A DNA stretch of 57,217 bases from Mogibacterium sp. (GCA_017434025.1 JAFRGC010000052.1:1-57217), one strand, 5' to 3'; positions 47,401 through 55,289 are shown, counted from the first letter of the stretch. Made by a program: numbers and translations. Notes: generated by a model from the letters alone, not told the origin.

Positions 47401-50400
47401 TCTGTCCTGACGTTGTTCCTGTATGTCGGGAACACGCCTTCCGGCAGTCCCTTGAGCACTACTCTGTGCTCAGTCTTGTCGTATGTGAACGGCTTATCGT
47501 AATCCCAGTAGACGTGGCTCATGTCGTAGTCGCCCTTCTCGATCCTCCATGTGAGGTTGCCGAGTTTGGTCGGGACATGATTGTCCTTATCGTCAGAAAT
47601 GATATTGGCCGCAGCGATATAGGTGCCAGCCTGAACAGCTTTCGCATTACTGTACTCGACGTACGCTCCCTCAGGGATGCCTACTGCTGCTACCGACTTC
47701 TCAGTACCATCATAAACAAATGGTTCCTCATAATCCCACATTGTCATCGAGAGGTCGACCGGTGATCTGTCGATCTTCCAGTGGCATGCGCCTATCTCAG
47801 GTCTCTCGTAATTCTTCGTGTCAAATCTGAAATCCGCGTTCGCGATGTACTCGGAAGCCACTGCTGCCAGATTGCCTGTGTAGACGGCTTCCAGTCCTTC
47901 CGGAAGTCCGACGAGTTTCATTTCCTTCTGACCGCCGTCGAAGAGGAACTCTCTGGTATCCTGCCATCTGACACCGCTCATGTCGAAATCAGCCTTCCTG
48001 ACTTTCCAGTCGAGGGTCATGTCAGGAATATTGGAATTGAAGTTGTGCGCGTCAGCGACGATAAATCTTGCTATCGCGGTGTAATCGCCGGCATCTGTCG
48101 CGTCCGCATTGGTGTAGCTTACCGAAACGCCTTCCGGCACTCCGGTGAGTCTGACGGACTTCCTGGTACCGTCATAGGTGAACGGATCTGCGTAATCCCA
48201 CTGTACCTCGGACAGATCGTGCTCAGCCTTGCTGATGGTCCATGAATAGCCTACCGGGTCCGGAGCCCTGAAGTTGCTGCCGTCTACCGCGGAGAATATC
48301 GCCTTGGCAAAATATCTGCCTGCGCCTGTCTGTGTATTGTATAAGTACTCGACGTTGAGATCGTCTCCGATCTCGCTGGTCAATTCGACCGTCTTCGGTG
48401 TCCCGTCATAGACAAAGCCGCTGAAATCGGTCCATTCAAGATCATCTCTGACGATCTGAGCTCTGTTGATCGCCCATGTGCAGCCGCTGACTTCCGGAGT
48501 CTCGTAGTTCAGCTGATCGACCGGTGTCATGGTTGCGCTGGCAGCGTATTTGCCTGCCTCGACCTTGATGTTATCGGTGTATTCGACATTGATGCCTTCC
48601 GGCACGTTGACCAGATATACGCCGTGCTCTGTTCCGTCATATGTGAAAGCATCCGTGTAATCCCAGTACACGCCGCTTACGTCGAAACGCTCTCTGTTGA
48701 TCTTCCACTGGCAGTCCGCAGGCTGCTCAGCAATCATGTTGTCTGTATCGTACTTGAGGATAGCGTGAGCTTTGTACACGCCGGAATTGGACGCACTGGC
48801 GTCCTCATAATCAGCATATACGCCCTCCGGCAGTCCGACGAGTTCGACCTTCTTCATCTCACCGTCGTAAGTGAATGGGCCGGCGTAATTCCATTTTGCC
48901 TGGGACATGTCTGCGACCTGCTTGAGGATCGACCACTTGCAGGTCCTGTCATCAGGCGTGAAATAGTTGTGTGTATCAGGGTTGACGAAGTAGGCCTCGG
49001 CTTCAAAATCTCCGGCGTTGGATGCGGTGTTGCCTATGTATCTGACTTCAAGCGCTTCCGGTACACCATTGAGCTGAACGCTGTGCGGCTGGTGATCGAA
49101 GGTGAACGGTCCTCTGTAATCCCAGGATACTTCGCTCATATCGTAGGAAGCCTTGAGGATCTCCCACTCGTATTCGACCGGCCCGGTCGCGACGTAGTTG
49201 CCTCTTACGGATGCTCTCGCGAGGTACTTGCCTGCAGGAGTCTCCTCGGCGCCTTCGTAGTATACATCGGCATCTTCAGGGAGATTGGTGATCCTTACGG
49301 ACTTTGGCTCACCGTCATATACGAAGTCTTCGTATTCTGACCATGTCAGTTCAGCAGGATCGATCGCAGCTCTGCGGATCTCCCAGACGCACGGTGTGAC
49401 ATCAGCCGGCTTCTCATAATTGACGTCGTCGTATATATACTCGACAGAAGCGGTATATACTCCGGCATCAGATGCTTCATTATTCTTATATGTAACGCTC
49501 ACGCCTTCCGGAAGTCCGACGAGTTCGACCTTCTTCGGCGTTCCGTCGTATGTGAATGCCTCTGCATAGTCCCAGTGTGCCGCGGACATGTCATATGCAG
49601 CCTTCTTGATCGCCCATTCGTGTTCTCTCACGAGCAGCGGCTCATTGAAGTTCTCCTGATCGTATCCGAGATCGATCGATGCGACATAGTTGCCTGCGAG
49701 CGTAGCGACGTTGCCGGCATATTTGGAAACAAGTCCCTGCGGAATGCCTTCGACCCAAACGTGTTTAGGCTGGCCGTTGTAGGTCATGTCCTCTTCTTCC
49801 GCCCAGCGTACGCCTGCCATGTCGATGACAGCCTTCCTGATGTGGAGGGCCACCGGCTCGGAATAGCTGGTTCCTACCGTATTGGACGCGCAAAGCCTGA
49901 GCAGCCATCCGTCGCAGGATACCGGCAGGATCGTGTTGTGATCGATCGCCTGCCATGAGTCCTCTTCGCCGGTCGGGCTGATCTCGAGGTATCCCTTGAC
50001 CATCTGGTCGTTGGCGCTGACGATCTCAGGGAGTTCGAACGGTATCGGTTCGCCGAACGCAAACTCTTCGATCGGACGTACTTCTCCGATCTCCGGAGCG
50101 CTTGCCCAGATCGCGTAGAGGTCGACATCATCCTCGACACTGCGGACCTCCTGGCCCGGCAGGACCATTTTACCCTGTCCGTCCGCTGAGGTGTTCCATC
50201 CCATGAATATGTATTTCTCAGCAGGGGAATTGAACAGAGGATCCTCGATCACATACCTGTAATCAGGGACCGTCTTTCTCTCAACGACAACATTACGGCC
50301 TGCGTTCTCGTGATATCTGACGACAGCGCCTTCCGCTGAGATGACTCTCGCTCTTCTGTACTTGCCGGCTTCCTTGACCGCCAGTCTGTCCGTCGAAGTG

Positions 50401-50828
50401 CTGCCGTCTCCGTCGAGGCTGAATTTCTCGCCCAGCAGGATATCTGTCAGTCTCGCGCACTTGGCGAACATCCTGGTCATGTCCTTGCAGGATGTCGTGT
50501 CAAATGACGAGAGATCCAGTTCTCTGAGCCTGGTGCAGCCCTCGAACATGGAACGCATGTCTGTCACGCCCGTGGTGTCGAATCCACTGAGGTCAGCCTT
50601 CTCCAGACCTTTGCAGCCTTTGAAGAGCTCTGCGAGTGATGCTCCTTCAGGGAACGTTACGGTACCGATAGCAGCAGCTTCGGTGATGAGTCCGCGGAAG
50701 CTGTCCCACGGGGCTCCTGTTACAGCGGTATCGCCGGCGATACCTTCATTGATGAACAGTCTGCCTGTCTCGTCGATGCCCCAGAGGCAAGTGCCCCACT
50801 TGTCAACTTTGATGAAATTCTTTTCCAT
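44445..50828 (-). CDS. Giant repeat protein: BspA-type LRR, InlB-like module and 23 MBG/YDG-like repeats
   Basis: 2127 residues. About 55-165 is a BspA/DUF285-type leucine-rich region (ADLSGFDTTGVTDMRSMFEG). About 168-242 resembles an InlB B-repeat (FMGWNTSADGQGKMVLPG, ending VDLYAIW). From 341 to the end there are 23 repeats of about 76 residues with core W-DY-xx-F-x-YDG-x-x-K-x-V-x-L-x-GLPEGV, then NxAxDAGxYTA and a closing C-x-W-x-I-x-K. They fit MBG/YDG-like adhesion beta domains. There is no visible signal peptide, no membrane helix, no LPxTG, no SLH or cell-wall module, and the protein ends right after the last repeat. Export route and location are thus unclear. It starts a long minus-strand run (corC, secA and on). 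Confidence 0.9.
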   Translation of the reverse strand: MEKNFIKVDKWGTCLWGIDETGRLFINEGIAGDTAVTGAPWDSFRGLITEAAAIGTVTFPEGASLAELFKGCKGLEKADLSGFDTTGVTDMRSMFEGCTRLRELDLSSFDTTSCKDMTRMFAKCARLTDILLGEKFSLDGDGSTSTDRLAVKEAGKYRRARVISAEGAVVRYHENAGRNVVVERKTVPDYRYVIEDPLFNSPAEKYIFMGWNTSADGQGKMVLPGQEVRSVEDDVDLYAIWASAPEIGEVRPIEEFAFGEPIPFELPEIVSANDQMVKGYLEISPTGEEDSWQAIDHNTILPVSCDGWLLRLCASNTVGTSYSEPVALHIRKAVIDMAGVRWAEEEDMTYNGQPKHVWVEGIPQGLVSKYAGNVATLAGNYVASIDLGYDQENFNEPLLVREHEWAIKKAAYDMSAAHWDYAEAFTYDGTPKKVELVGLPEGVSVTYKNNEASDAGVYTASVEYIYDDVNYEKPADVTPCVWEIRRAAIDPAELTWSEYEDFVYDGEPKSVRITNLPEDADVYYEGAEETPAGKYLARASVRGNYVATGPVEYEWEILKASYDMSEVSWDYRGPFTFDHQPHSVQLNGVPEALEVRYIGNTASNAGDFEAEAYFVNPDTHNYFTPDDRTCKWSILKQVADMSQAKWNYAGPFTYDGEMKKVELVGLPEGVYADYEDASASNSGVYKAHAILKYDTDNMIAEQPADCQWKINRERFDVSGVYWDYTDAFTYDGTEHGVYLVNVPEGINVEYTDNIKVEAGKYAASATMTPVDQLNYETPEVSGCTWAINRAQIVRDDLEWTDFSGFVYDGTPKTVELTSEIGDDLNVEYLYNTQTGAGRYFAKAIFSAVDGSNFRAPDPVGYSWTISKAEHDLSEVQWDYADPFTYDGTRKSVRLTGVPEGVSVSYTNADATDAGDYTAIARFIVADAHNFNSNIPDMTLDWKVRKADFDMSGVRWQDTREFLFDGGQKEMKLVGLPEGLEAVYTGNLAAVASEYIANADFRFDTKNYERPEIGACHWKIDRSPVDLSMTMWDYEEPFVYDGTEKSVAAVGIPEGAYVEYSNAKAVQAGTYIAAANIISDDKDNHVPTKLGNLTWRIEKGDYDMSHVYWDYDKPFTYDKTEHRVVLKGLPEGVFPTYRNNVRTDAGTYTASVTFKVADSRNYKVPEVEDCEWTIRKADYDMSSVQWNYNGEFTYNGRMHEVVLRGLPDGVRAVYSGNAAAVTGSYEAVADLIPFDEENYNKPSIANCNWQIVKADYEMAPVRWDCVGAKTFNGRPQNVMLDQLPNGVTAAYTGNEATDVGKYTAKAVLTVSDPANYNTPAVSDCDWEIIPADYDLSVTEWDYEPGKLVYDGERKSIELRQLPETVQVEYEGNSGIQAGDYLATAVFRSTDTNFRAPETVKFPWSIGKADCDMKDVRWDYTNEFTYDGTPKKVEVTGLPANVSVEYENNAATDAGSYTAVARFITDTVNFNVPEEMSCDWVIRKADADIRRVRWDYSQAFSYDGENKTVELAGLPDYLTATYTGNTAADAGKYTAHAELVPANSGNYNIPVIGDCEWEILKSDYDLSDIRWVGDLEYVYDGTEKGISLEGLPEGVVPVYSNNRATDAGEYTASAELEYDEHNRNKPFAPSQEWSISRTSYDMSGVKWDYTDSFVYNGSPVTIGLTGLPEGVRPVYSGNTATDSGEYEASVTFEYDERNYEKPEFGGCSWKIDMAEAPANAEGIRWNYTEPFVYDGTPKSIAFAERVVPQGFLDRIRGKQVEMRLEGVPEGFDVVYENNVATEAGVYFAKAKLINPNDRNFREYTVPEFRWEILKAKTDASDAKWDYEGAFHYDGQEKRVELTNVPENVKVTYINNAASDAGEYQAIASLEAADPLNYEDPAPIPGCWWQIEKAEYDMSQARWNYESDFVYDGEEKSVEVVGLPEGVTAAAYTGNKATDAGSYTAEVTLEFADRDNYEIPDMPVQKWRILKKKIDTDDMAWNYDGSTLFVYDERPKEVKLVGVPKEVEVVYIDNVKINAGEYTARARLTYDAKNCEVDDIEDLKWKIEKANYDTEHVHWSYDKPFRYDAYEKSIVLRNLPKSIDVRYRDNKASAVGTYTAKAYLTYDTENYNAPDIDTTIEWEIIPRNRD
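44448..49808 (-). repeat. 23 tandem coding repeats of about 230 bp
   Basis: The DNA encodes 23 consecutive divergent repeats of about 76 codons. They recur as tyr-asp-gly-rich and Leu-Pro-Glu-Gly-Val segments. Repeats differ in sequence, so they are old or kept apart; repeat 19 has an extra insert of about 20 residues. Long antisense ORFs opposite this gene are a product of its composition. Confidence 0.9.
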
Positions 50829-50972
50829 AGTCCGTTTCCTATCTTTGATGTTCTTATGACGGTGCCGGCCGCGCTGATCATGCCAGCCGTCCGGCAGTTA
50901 ATAACACTGTGAAATGCGCTGTGATCCATCCACGCATTAAAAGGCATTCAATCACATACCCATACATAGTAA

Positions 50973-51001
50973 ATTATATATTAATACCCGCATAAAATGA
51001 A
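50973..51001 (-). promoter_or_regulatory. Candidate promoter of the giant repeat gene
   Basis: Minus-strand TTCATT (51001-50996) and TATAAT (50978-50973) with 17-nt spacing; 5' leader of about 140 nt with a short inverted repeat (aatgcg/cgcatt). Confidence 0.5.
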
Positions 51002-51002
51002 G

Positions 51003-51053
51003 AAAAAAAAGAAAACACACCGGATAACGTCTGTTCACGTCCCTCCGGTGTGT
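51003..51053 (-). terminator. Terminator of metNIQ
   Basis: A 10-bp stem acacaccgga (51015-51024) with tccggtgtgt (51044-51053) is followed on the minus strand by TTTC and eight T. It is 49 nt after the metQ stop codon. Confidence 0.85.
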
Positions 51054-51101
51054 CTTATTTCTACGGTCCGGCGCTATGAATGTGCCGGGAATTGTCTGCT
51101 A

Positions 51102-51938
51102 TTAGAACTTAACGACTACAACGCCTTTGAACTCTTCCTCGATGAAGGACTTAACTGCGTCTGAGTGAAGTGCATCTACAAGAGCTTTGGTCTTCTCGCT
51201 GTCTTTGTTCTCAGCATTTACTACGATAATGTTGACATAGGTATCTTCCTGCTGCTGGTCTGTACCTTCGATAGCAACTACCTTATCCATGATGTCTGCT
51301 TCCATAGCATAGTTAGCATTGATGACACCGAATGCAAGGCTCGGGAGCTGTGTTGGGATCGTTGCAGCTTCAAGCGGTACGATCTCGACTTTGCCCTTAG
51401 GATAATCTGCGATGTCTGCTTCTGTTGCAAGTTCGCTTGCGCCGTCCTTGAGAGTGATTATGCCATTCTCTGCCAGCACCTTGAGAGCTCTTGCTTCATT
51501 GGTAGCATCGTTAGGAACACCGATCTGGTCTCCTTCAGCGATCTCATCGAGGGAAGCCTTGGTTCCTGCATAGATAGCCATCTTCTCATAGTGCATGTTT
51601 CCTACAGCAACGAGGTCTGTTCCGTTCTCTTCGTTGTACTGATCAAGATAAGGCACGTGCTGGAAATAGTTAGCGTCAACACTTCCGTCGGTTGTGAACT
51701 GGTTAGGTGTTACATAGTCAAGGCACTCGACGACTTCGAGTTCCCAGCCTGCTTCTTTCAGAGTATCTCTGGCTGCTTCGAGAATGCGTGCATGTGGTGT
51801 AGGCGATGCTGCTACTTTGATGGTTTTGTCTGCTTCTGCATCTCCGCCGCCGGAGCTGCTGCCGCCGCAAGCTGTGAGCACGCCGAGTACGAGCACAAGT
51901 ACAAGTGCGATAATGCTGATCTTTCTGATGTTCTTCAT
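51102..51938 (-). CDS. metQ: Methionine ABC transporter substrate-binding lipoprotein MetQ
   Basis: 278 residues. Lipoprotein signal ending VLTAC, then the NlpA/MetQ fold: KVAASPTPHARILEAARDTLKEAGW (in part), VTPNQFTTDGSVDANYFQHVPYLD (in part), IGVPNDATNEARALKVLAENG and NANYAMEA. It binds methionine outside the cell. The ATG at 51938 is preferred; the frame extends eight codons upstream without a site. An 87-nt gap after metI holds a short hairpin (aaccc/gggtt at 52007-52021). Confidence 0.95.
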   Translation of the reverse strand: MKNIRKISIIALVLVLVLGVLTACGGSSSGGGDAEADKTIKVAASPTPHARILEAARDTLKEAGWELEVVECLDYVTPNQFTTDGSVDANYFQHVPYLDQYNEENGTDLVAVGNMHYEKMAIYAGTKASLDEIAEGDQIGVPNDATNEARALKVLAENGIITLKDGASELATEADIADYPKGKVEIVPLEAATIPTQLPSLAFGVINANYAMEADIMDKVVAIEGTDQQQEDTYVNIIVVNAENKDSEKTKALVDALHSDAVKSFIEEEFKGVVVVKF

Positions 51939-52025
51939 GATGTTTTCCCCCTTTTCTTCCATATAATTCGAAGTGGTTTATTGAATTGTGTTATTACCTG
52001 TATATTAACCCGCCTGGGGTTTTAA

Positions 52026-52688
52026 CTAATTGATACGATTATCCGACTTCGCCACGATCCTGATTCCGACTTCCTGCAGGATCTGTACCAGCACTACCAG
52101 AACAGCTATTGTAATCCACATGATCGTCGGCTGGAATCTGTAAAGTCCGTACCTGATCGCTATGTCTCCGAGGCCTCCGCCTCCGACGGTTCCAGCCATC
52201 GCGGAGTAACCGAGAATGTTGATCGTTGCTACAGCGGCTCCATTGAGCAGGGATGGTCTGCCTTCCAGCAGGAGCACTTTCCAGATGATCTGGAAGGTAC
52301 TTGCACCCATCGCCTGTGCCGCTTCAATGACCCCGGGGTCCACCTCCATCAGCGAAGACTCGACCAGCCTCGCTACGAATGGTGCAGCTGCCACAACCAG
52401 GGCTGCTGTGATCGCGTTAGGTCCTATACTTGTTCCGATGACGATCCTTATATATGGCAGTAAAGCTATCATGAGGATCAGGAATGGAACCGATCTGATA
52501 ACATTTACTATGATGCCCATGATATTGTAGTAGACTGGCATCGGTTTAATACCGTTCGGTGAGGTAACGATCAGCGATACTCCGATCGGGAGTCCCACCA
52601 GATAGGCTATCACCGTGGCCACCACTGTCATATACAAGGTCTTGACGGTCTCTTCCGCAAGGAGGCTTATCAATTCCTGAGCTCCCAT
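52026..52688 (-). CDS. metI: Methionine ABC transporter permease MetI
   Basis: 220 residues, usual length, with five membrane helices. MetI family features: N-terminal TLYMTVVATVIAYLVGLPIG, PFVARLVESSLMEVDPGVIEAAQAMGAS (in part; the EAA coupling loop) and YSAMAGTVGGGGLGDIAIRYG. It begins immediately after the metN stop codon. Confidence 0.96.
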   Translation of the reverse strand: MGAQELISLLAEETVKTLYMTVVATVIAYLVGLPIGVSLIVTSPNGIKPMPVYYNIMGIIVNVIRSVPFLILMIALLPYIRIVIGTSIGPNAITAALVVAAAPFVARLVESSLMEVDPGVIEAAQAMGASTFQIIWKVLLLEGRPSLLNGAAVATINILGYSAMAGTVGGGGLGDIAIRYGLYRFQPTIMWITIAVLVVLVQILQEVGIRIVAKSDNRIN

Positions 52689-53726
52689 TTACTCTGTCAC
52701 CTCCTCTATTTCCTCTTCTATCTCGGTGAATTCGACGCCTTCTTTCCGGAGGTATTCCTTCTGCTTCTCCGCAAGCTCCTTGTCATCTGAGAGGCAGATG
52801 ACCATCTGGCCTTTCTGCTTATCACCGAGCACATCGAGGTCAGCGTAGAAGAAGTTTACCGGTGCTCCGGTCTCCAGGATCATACTTGCGATGATCGGCT
52901 TGTATGCATTCGCCTCGTCGAATACGAGTCGCAGTCTGTTCTTGGTGGATGTTTTGCCTGACGGTTTTTCGCGGTTCTTGCCGTCCGGGAAGAAGAGTCT
53001 GCGCGCCGCCTTGGTCTTAGGTTTCGCGAATATCTCCTGGACATCGCCTCGCTCGACGATCTCGCCGTTCTCGATCACCGCGACCTTGTTGCAGAGCTGC
53101 TTGATGACCTCCATCTCGTGAGTGATGACCACCAAAGTGATCCCTCGTTCCTCGTTGATCTGCCGCAGGAGCTTGAGGATCGACCTCGTCGTCTTAGGGT
53201 CGAGCGCCGATGTTGCTTCGTCGCAGAGGATCACTTCCGGATCTGACGCGAGCGCTCTTGCGATCGCCACTCTCTGCTTCTGCCCTCCTGACAGCTGTGA
53301 CGGGAAGGAGTGCGCTCTGTCTTCGAGATCTACGACCTTGAGAAGCTCCGTGGCTTTCTCTACTGCCTGTGCCTTAGGCACTCCCGCGATCTCCATCGGG
53401 AAGCAGATATTGCCTATCGCGTCCCTCTGCATCAGCAGATTGAACTGCTGGAAAATCATCGAGATCTTGCGCCTGTGCAGGTTGAGTTGTTTGCTCTTGA
53501 GCCCGGTGAGGACATTGCCGTCGAATATGACTCTGCCTTCGGTCGGTTCTTCGAGGAGGTTGATGGTCCTTACCAGCGTGGATTTGCCTGCGCCTGACAA
53601 TCCGATGATCCCGTAGGAGTCCCCTTTCTCGATGTCTAGATTGATGTCCTTGAGGGCGACCACCTTGCCGTTCTTGGTATCGAACTCCTTGGTCACGCCC
53701 TTGAGACTGATTATGTGTTCTGCCAT
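52689..53726 (-). CDS. metN: Methionine ABC transporter ATPase MetN
   Basis: 345 residues. ATPase motifs: Walker A GLSGAGKSTLVRTI, Q-loop MIFQQFNLL, signature LSGGQKQRVAIARALA, Walker B VILCDEATSALDP and switch His ITHEM. The C-terminal NIL domain (about 265-340) senses intracellular methionine in relatives, so there is feedback at the protein level besides the RNA attenuator upstream. AAAGGGA lies before the ATG, just after the attenuator's T tract. Confidence 0.96.
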   Translation of the reverse strand: MAEHIISLKGVTKEFDTKNGKVVALKDINLDIEKGDSYGIIGLSGAGKSTLVRTINLLEEPTEGRVIFDGNVLTGLKSKQLNLHRRKISMIFQQFNLLMQRDAIGNICFPMEIAGVPKAQAVEKATELLKVVDLEDRAHSFPSQLSGGQKQRVAIARALASDPEVILCDEATSALDPKTTRSILKLLRQINEERGITLVVITHEMEVIKQLCNKVAVIENGEIVERGDVQEIFAKPKTKAARRLFFPDGKNREKPSGKTSTKNRLRLVFDEANAYKPIIASMILETGAPVNFFYADLDVLGDKQKGQMVICLSDDKELAEKQKEYLRKEGVEFTEIEEEIEEVTE

Positions 53727-53741
53727 ATAGTCCCTTTCGTT

Positions 53742-53775
53742 AAAAAAACGGGCCAGGTCCTAACGACCTGCCCCG
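53742..53775 (-). terminator. Attenuator terminator upstream of metN
   Basis: On the minus strand an 11-bp stem with one G-G mismatch, CGGGGCAGGTC (53775-53765) and GACCTGGCCCG (53759-53749), loop GTTAG, is followed by seven T (53748-53742). It ends 15 nt before the metN ATG and after the leader ORF, so it must be conditional for metN to be expressed from the promoter upstream. Confidence 0.92.
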
Positions 53776-53819
53776 GAATATACATGAGAAAACTCATAGT
53801 GTCGGCTTCGTTATGACCT
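53755..53819 (-). promoter_or_regulatory. Antiterminator pairing of the met attenuator
   Basis: AGGTCATAACG (53819-53809) can pair with CGTTAGGACCT (53765-53755) over 10 of 11 positions, which uses the terminator loop and part of its 3' arm. The two structures are exclusive. A small hairpin atgag/ctcat (53784-53797) lies between the two arms and would bring them together. The first arm starts 9 nt after the leader stop codon, within reach of a ribosome sitting on that stop. Confidence 0.8.
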
Positions 53820-53828
53820 TATCCTATG

Positions 53829-53891
53829 TTATATTGGCTTGCACATGCACATGCCCATCATTCCCATTTCCATCATCATTGTCTTCGACAT
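53829..53891 (-). CDS. Met-rich leader peptide of metNIQ
   Basis: 20-residue peptide MSKTMMMEMGMMGMCMCKPI; nine Met and two Cys. AAAGGAG is 9 nt before the ATG. It lies about 45 nt after the start of transcription and is followed by an antiterminator and terminator. The layout is that of classical ribosome-mediated attenuation: ribosomes stall at Met codons when charged Met-tRNA is scarce and transcription continues into metN; when Met is plentiful they reach the stop codon and mask the antiterminator arm. The role is an inference from layout; ORF, pairing and terminator are directly seen. Confidence 0.88.
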   Translation of the reverse strand: MSKTMMMEMGMMGMCMCKPI

Positions 53892-53943
53892 GTGAATGCG
53901 CTCCTTTCATAGAATAAGTCATACCTTCCCCGGTACGAGTGTT

Positions 53944-53972
53944 ACTATAACAGTGTTGATGTGCTAAGTCAA
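53944..53972 (-). promoter_or_regulatory. metNIQ promoter
   Basis: Minus-strand TTGACT (53972-53967) and TATAGT (53949-53944) with 17-nt spacing, about 45 nt before the leader ATG. Confidence 0.82.
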
Positions 53973-54048
53973 TCAAAAATCGCCCGAAATTTGTTGTTTT
54001 TCACAAAGAACATCGAATTGTTCGGAGAAACGTTCGGATTTCGCGAAG

Positions 54049-54609
54049 CTATTTGACCGTTCCGCCCTGTGCCTGAATCTTCTCCTTGATCCACTTATAA
54101 TACTCCTTCATCTCATCCATATTGCGGAATGCGTGAAGCGGCAGAGACATGATCATCTCATCACTCAGCCATACATAGATGGCTTCCTGGGTAAGATCGA
54201 TCAACTTGATGTCCTTATAGGCGAAAGACTGCTCATCATCGCCGGCGATCGTATGAAACTGATCCTCATCGAATCTGACTATGTTCTCCGGAGCGTGGAC
54301 TCTCTCTGCGGAATTCTTAGACGCTTCAATAGCCTTGTCCTGCTGTCTGAGAACAAGCGTCTCTGCGAAGAACAGCCCGACGATAATAAGGATCGCCGCG
54401 AGAACATACATCATATATGTGAACTTCTGATCGACATGGAACAATGTGAACAGCACCGCTATCATGATTCCTGTGAGGAGGAACGTCAGCCTCTGTCTTC
54501 TGACGAGTTTGTGTCCCTGATCGGTGTACATGATCCTGTACGATCCGAATGCCTTGTAATCATCATCCGTAAGTTTGAAGTGCACTTCTCTCTGTTTCTT
54601 GCTGGCCAT
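54049..54609 (-). CDS. YcxB-like membrane protein
   Basis: 186 residues. ATG at 54609 is 6 nt after GGGAGG (an in-frame TTG precedes it). N-terminal basic/polar segment with FKLTDDDYKAF, two membrane helices (about 43-62 and 66-84) and a C-terminal beta domain (VRFDEDQFHTIAGDDEQSF in part; YKDIKLIDLTQEAIYVWLSD in part). This is the layout of YcxB/YcxB-like Firmicute proteins with a PH-like tail; function is unknown. It lies 12 nt after the selenoprotein candidate. Confidence 0.7.
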   Translation of the reverse strand: MASKKQREVHFKLTDDDYKAFGSYRIMYTDQGHKLVRRQRLTFLLTGIMIAVLFTLFHVDQKFTYMMYVLAAILIIVGLFFAETLVLRQQDKAIEASKNSAERVHAPENIVRFDEDQFHTIAGDDEQSFAYKDIKLIDLTQEAIYVWLSDEMIMSLPLHAFRNMDEMKEYYKWIKEKIQAQGGTVK

Positions 54610-54621
54610 CAATAACCTCCC

Positions 54622-55281
54622 TCAGTGTTCCCTGATATATTCCCTGAATTCTTCTGTAATAGTATCTGTAAAAAGCTCCGCTGCCGCCGGATCTGCCTGT
54701 ATCGCCGGCAGCATCGTATTCATCGCGATGCTGAGCATCTCCTCATCACCTTCACGCCACATATTCTCAACGAGCCCCGAGAACTTCCGGAACATCCTTT
54801 CCATCTGTTCGTCTCCCGCCCGGCTGATGAACCGTTCAGCTGCGTGGCCAAAATACGCCGGTGCATCGAACGCTGCGTCTCCTCCGAACTCTCTGTACTC
54901 GTCGTAAGCTCTGGAGTAGATCGTAGCGAGCGATTTGACAAATCCTCTGGCATTCTTAGTGCCGATCCCGGTGCGGCGCAGCGGCGCGGCCTTGATCCCG
55001 TCAAGCTCGAACCTCTCGATCCACGGGTGCTTCTCGTATCTGATCCTGACCGGGCCGGTGATCTGCACTGCTCCGGCCGACAGGAATACTCTGCCAAGCT
55101 CAGTGCGGTCGATACTGTATCCCTCGAGCCCGCCTTCCGGATCGTTCCCGTCAGTAAAACTTACCGACACCTCCATTCTCGGAGGATCGCATCATGTCGT
55201 GAACTTCTCGACCCCGATCACGATATCGCGGAAGCCGAGCCTCTGCATATATTCTACTGCCTGATCATTAAGCTCGACCAT
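54622..55281 (-). CDS. Candidate selenoprotein of the CC/Se-motif type, with in-frame UGA as Sec30
   Basis: Two ORF segments in one frame are separated only by TGA (55194-55192). The first starts at ATG 55281, 5 nt after AGGAG, and reads MVELNDQAVEYMQRLGFRDI, then VIGVEKFTT. After the TGA come CDPPRMEVSVSFTDG, then YSIDRTELGRVFLSAG and FELDGI. Read through, residues 1-105 match the small CC/Se-motif (seleno)protein pattern: N-terminal helix, U/C-C pair, P, V-x-V strand, short Tyr segment and closing DGI. UGA would replace the first Cys of a CC pair. After the UGA a hairpin CGA-U-CCUCC (GAGAAU) GGAGG-UG-UCG resembles a bacterial SECIS. An extra 110-residue helical tail is unusual. The alternative is two separate short genes; the downstream ATG (55176) has no convincing ribosome site. 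Confidence 0.75.
55165..55194 (-). promoter_or_regulatory. SECIS-like hairpin at the in-frame UGA
   Basis: On the minus strand the UGA is followed after 6 nt by CCUCC, a six-base loop GAGAAU and GGAGG, with a lower CGA/UCG stem and a small bulge. The loop starts 12 nt after the UGA, on the short side for bacterial SECIS elements. Confidence 0.55.
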
Positions 55282-55289
55282 AACCGCTC

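Noticed and set aside
44448-49808. CRISPR-like periodic repeats
   Set aside because: Period is about 230 bp, the repeats are divergent and wholly coding; no short identical repeats with spacers.
53727-54048. SAM riboswitch or T-box upstream of metN
   Set aside because: No SAM-riboswitch or T-box consensus (for example no AGGGUGGNACCGCG) is seen; the Met-rich ORF with competing hairpins explains the region.
55177-55281. Separate 29-residue peptide gene before a hypothetical gene
   Set aside because: The following ORF is in the same frame with no good ribosome site, and the joined protein fits a known (seleno)protein pattern; kept only as the alternative.
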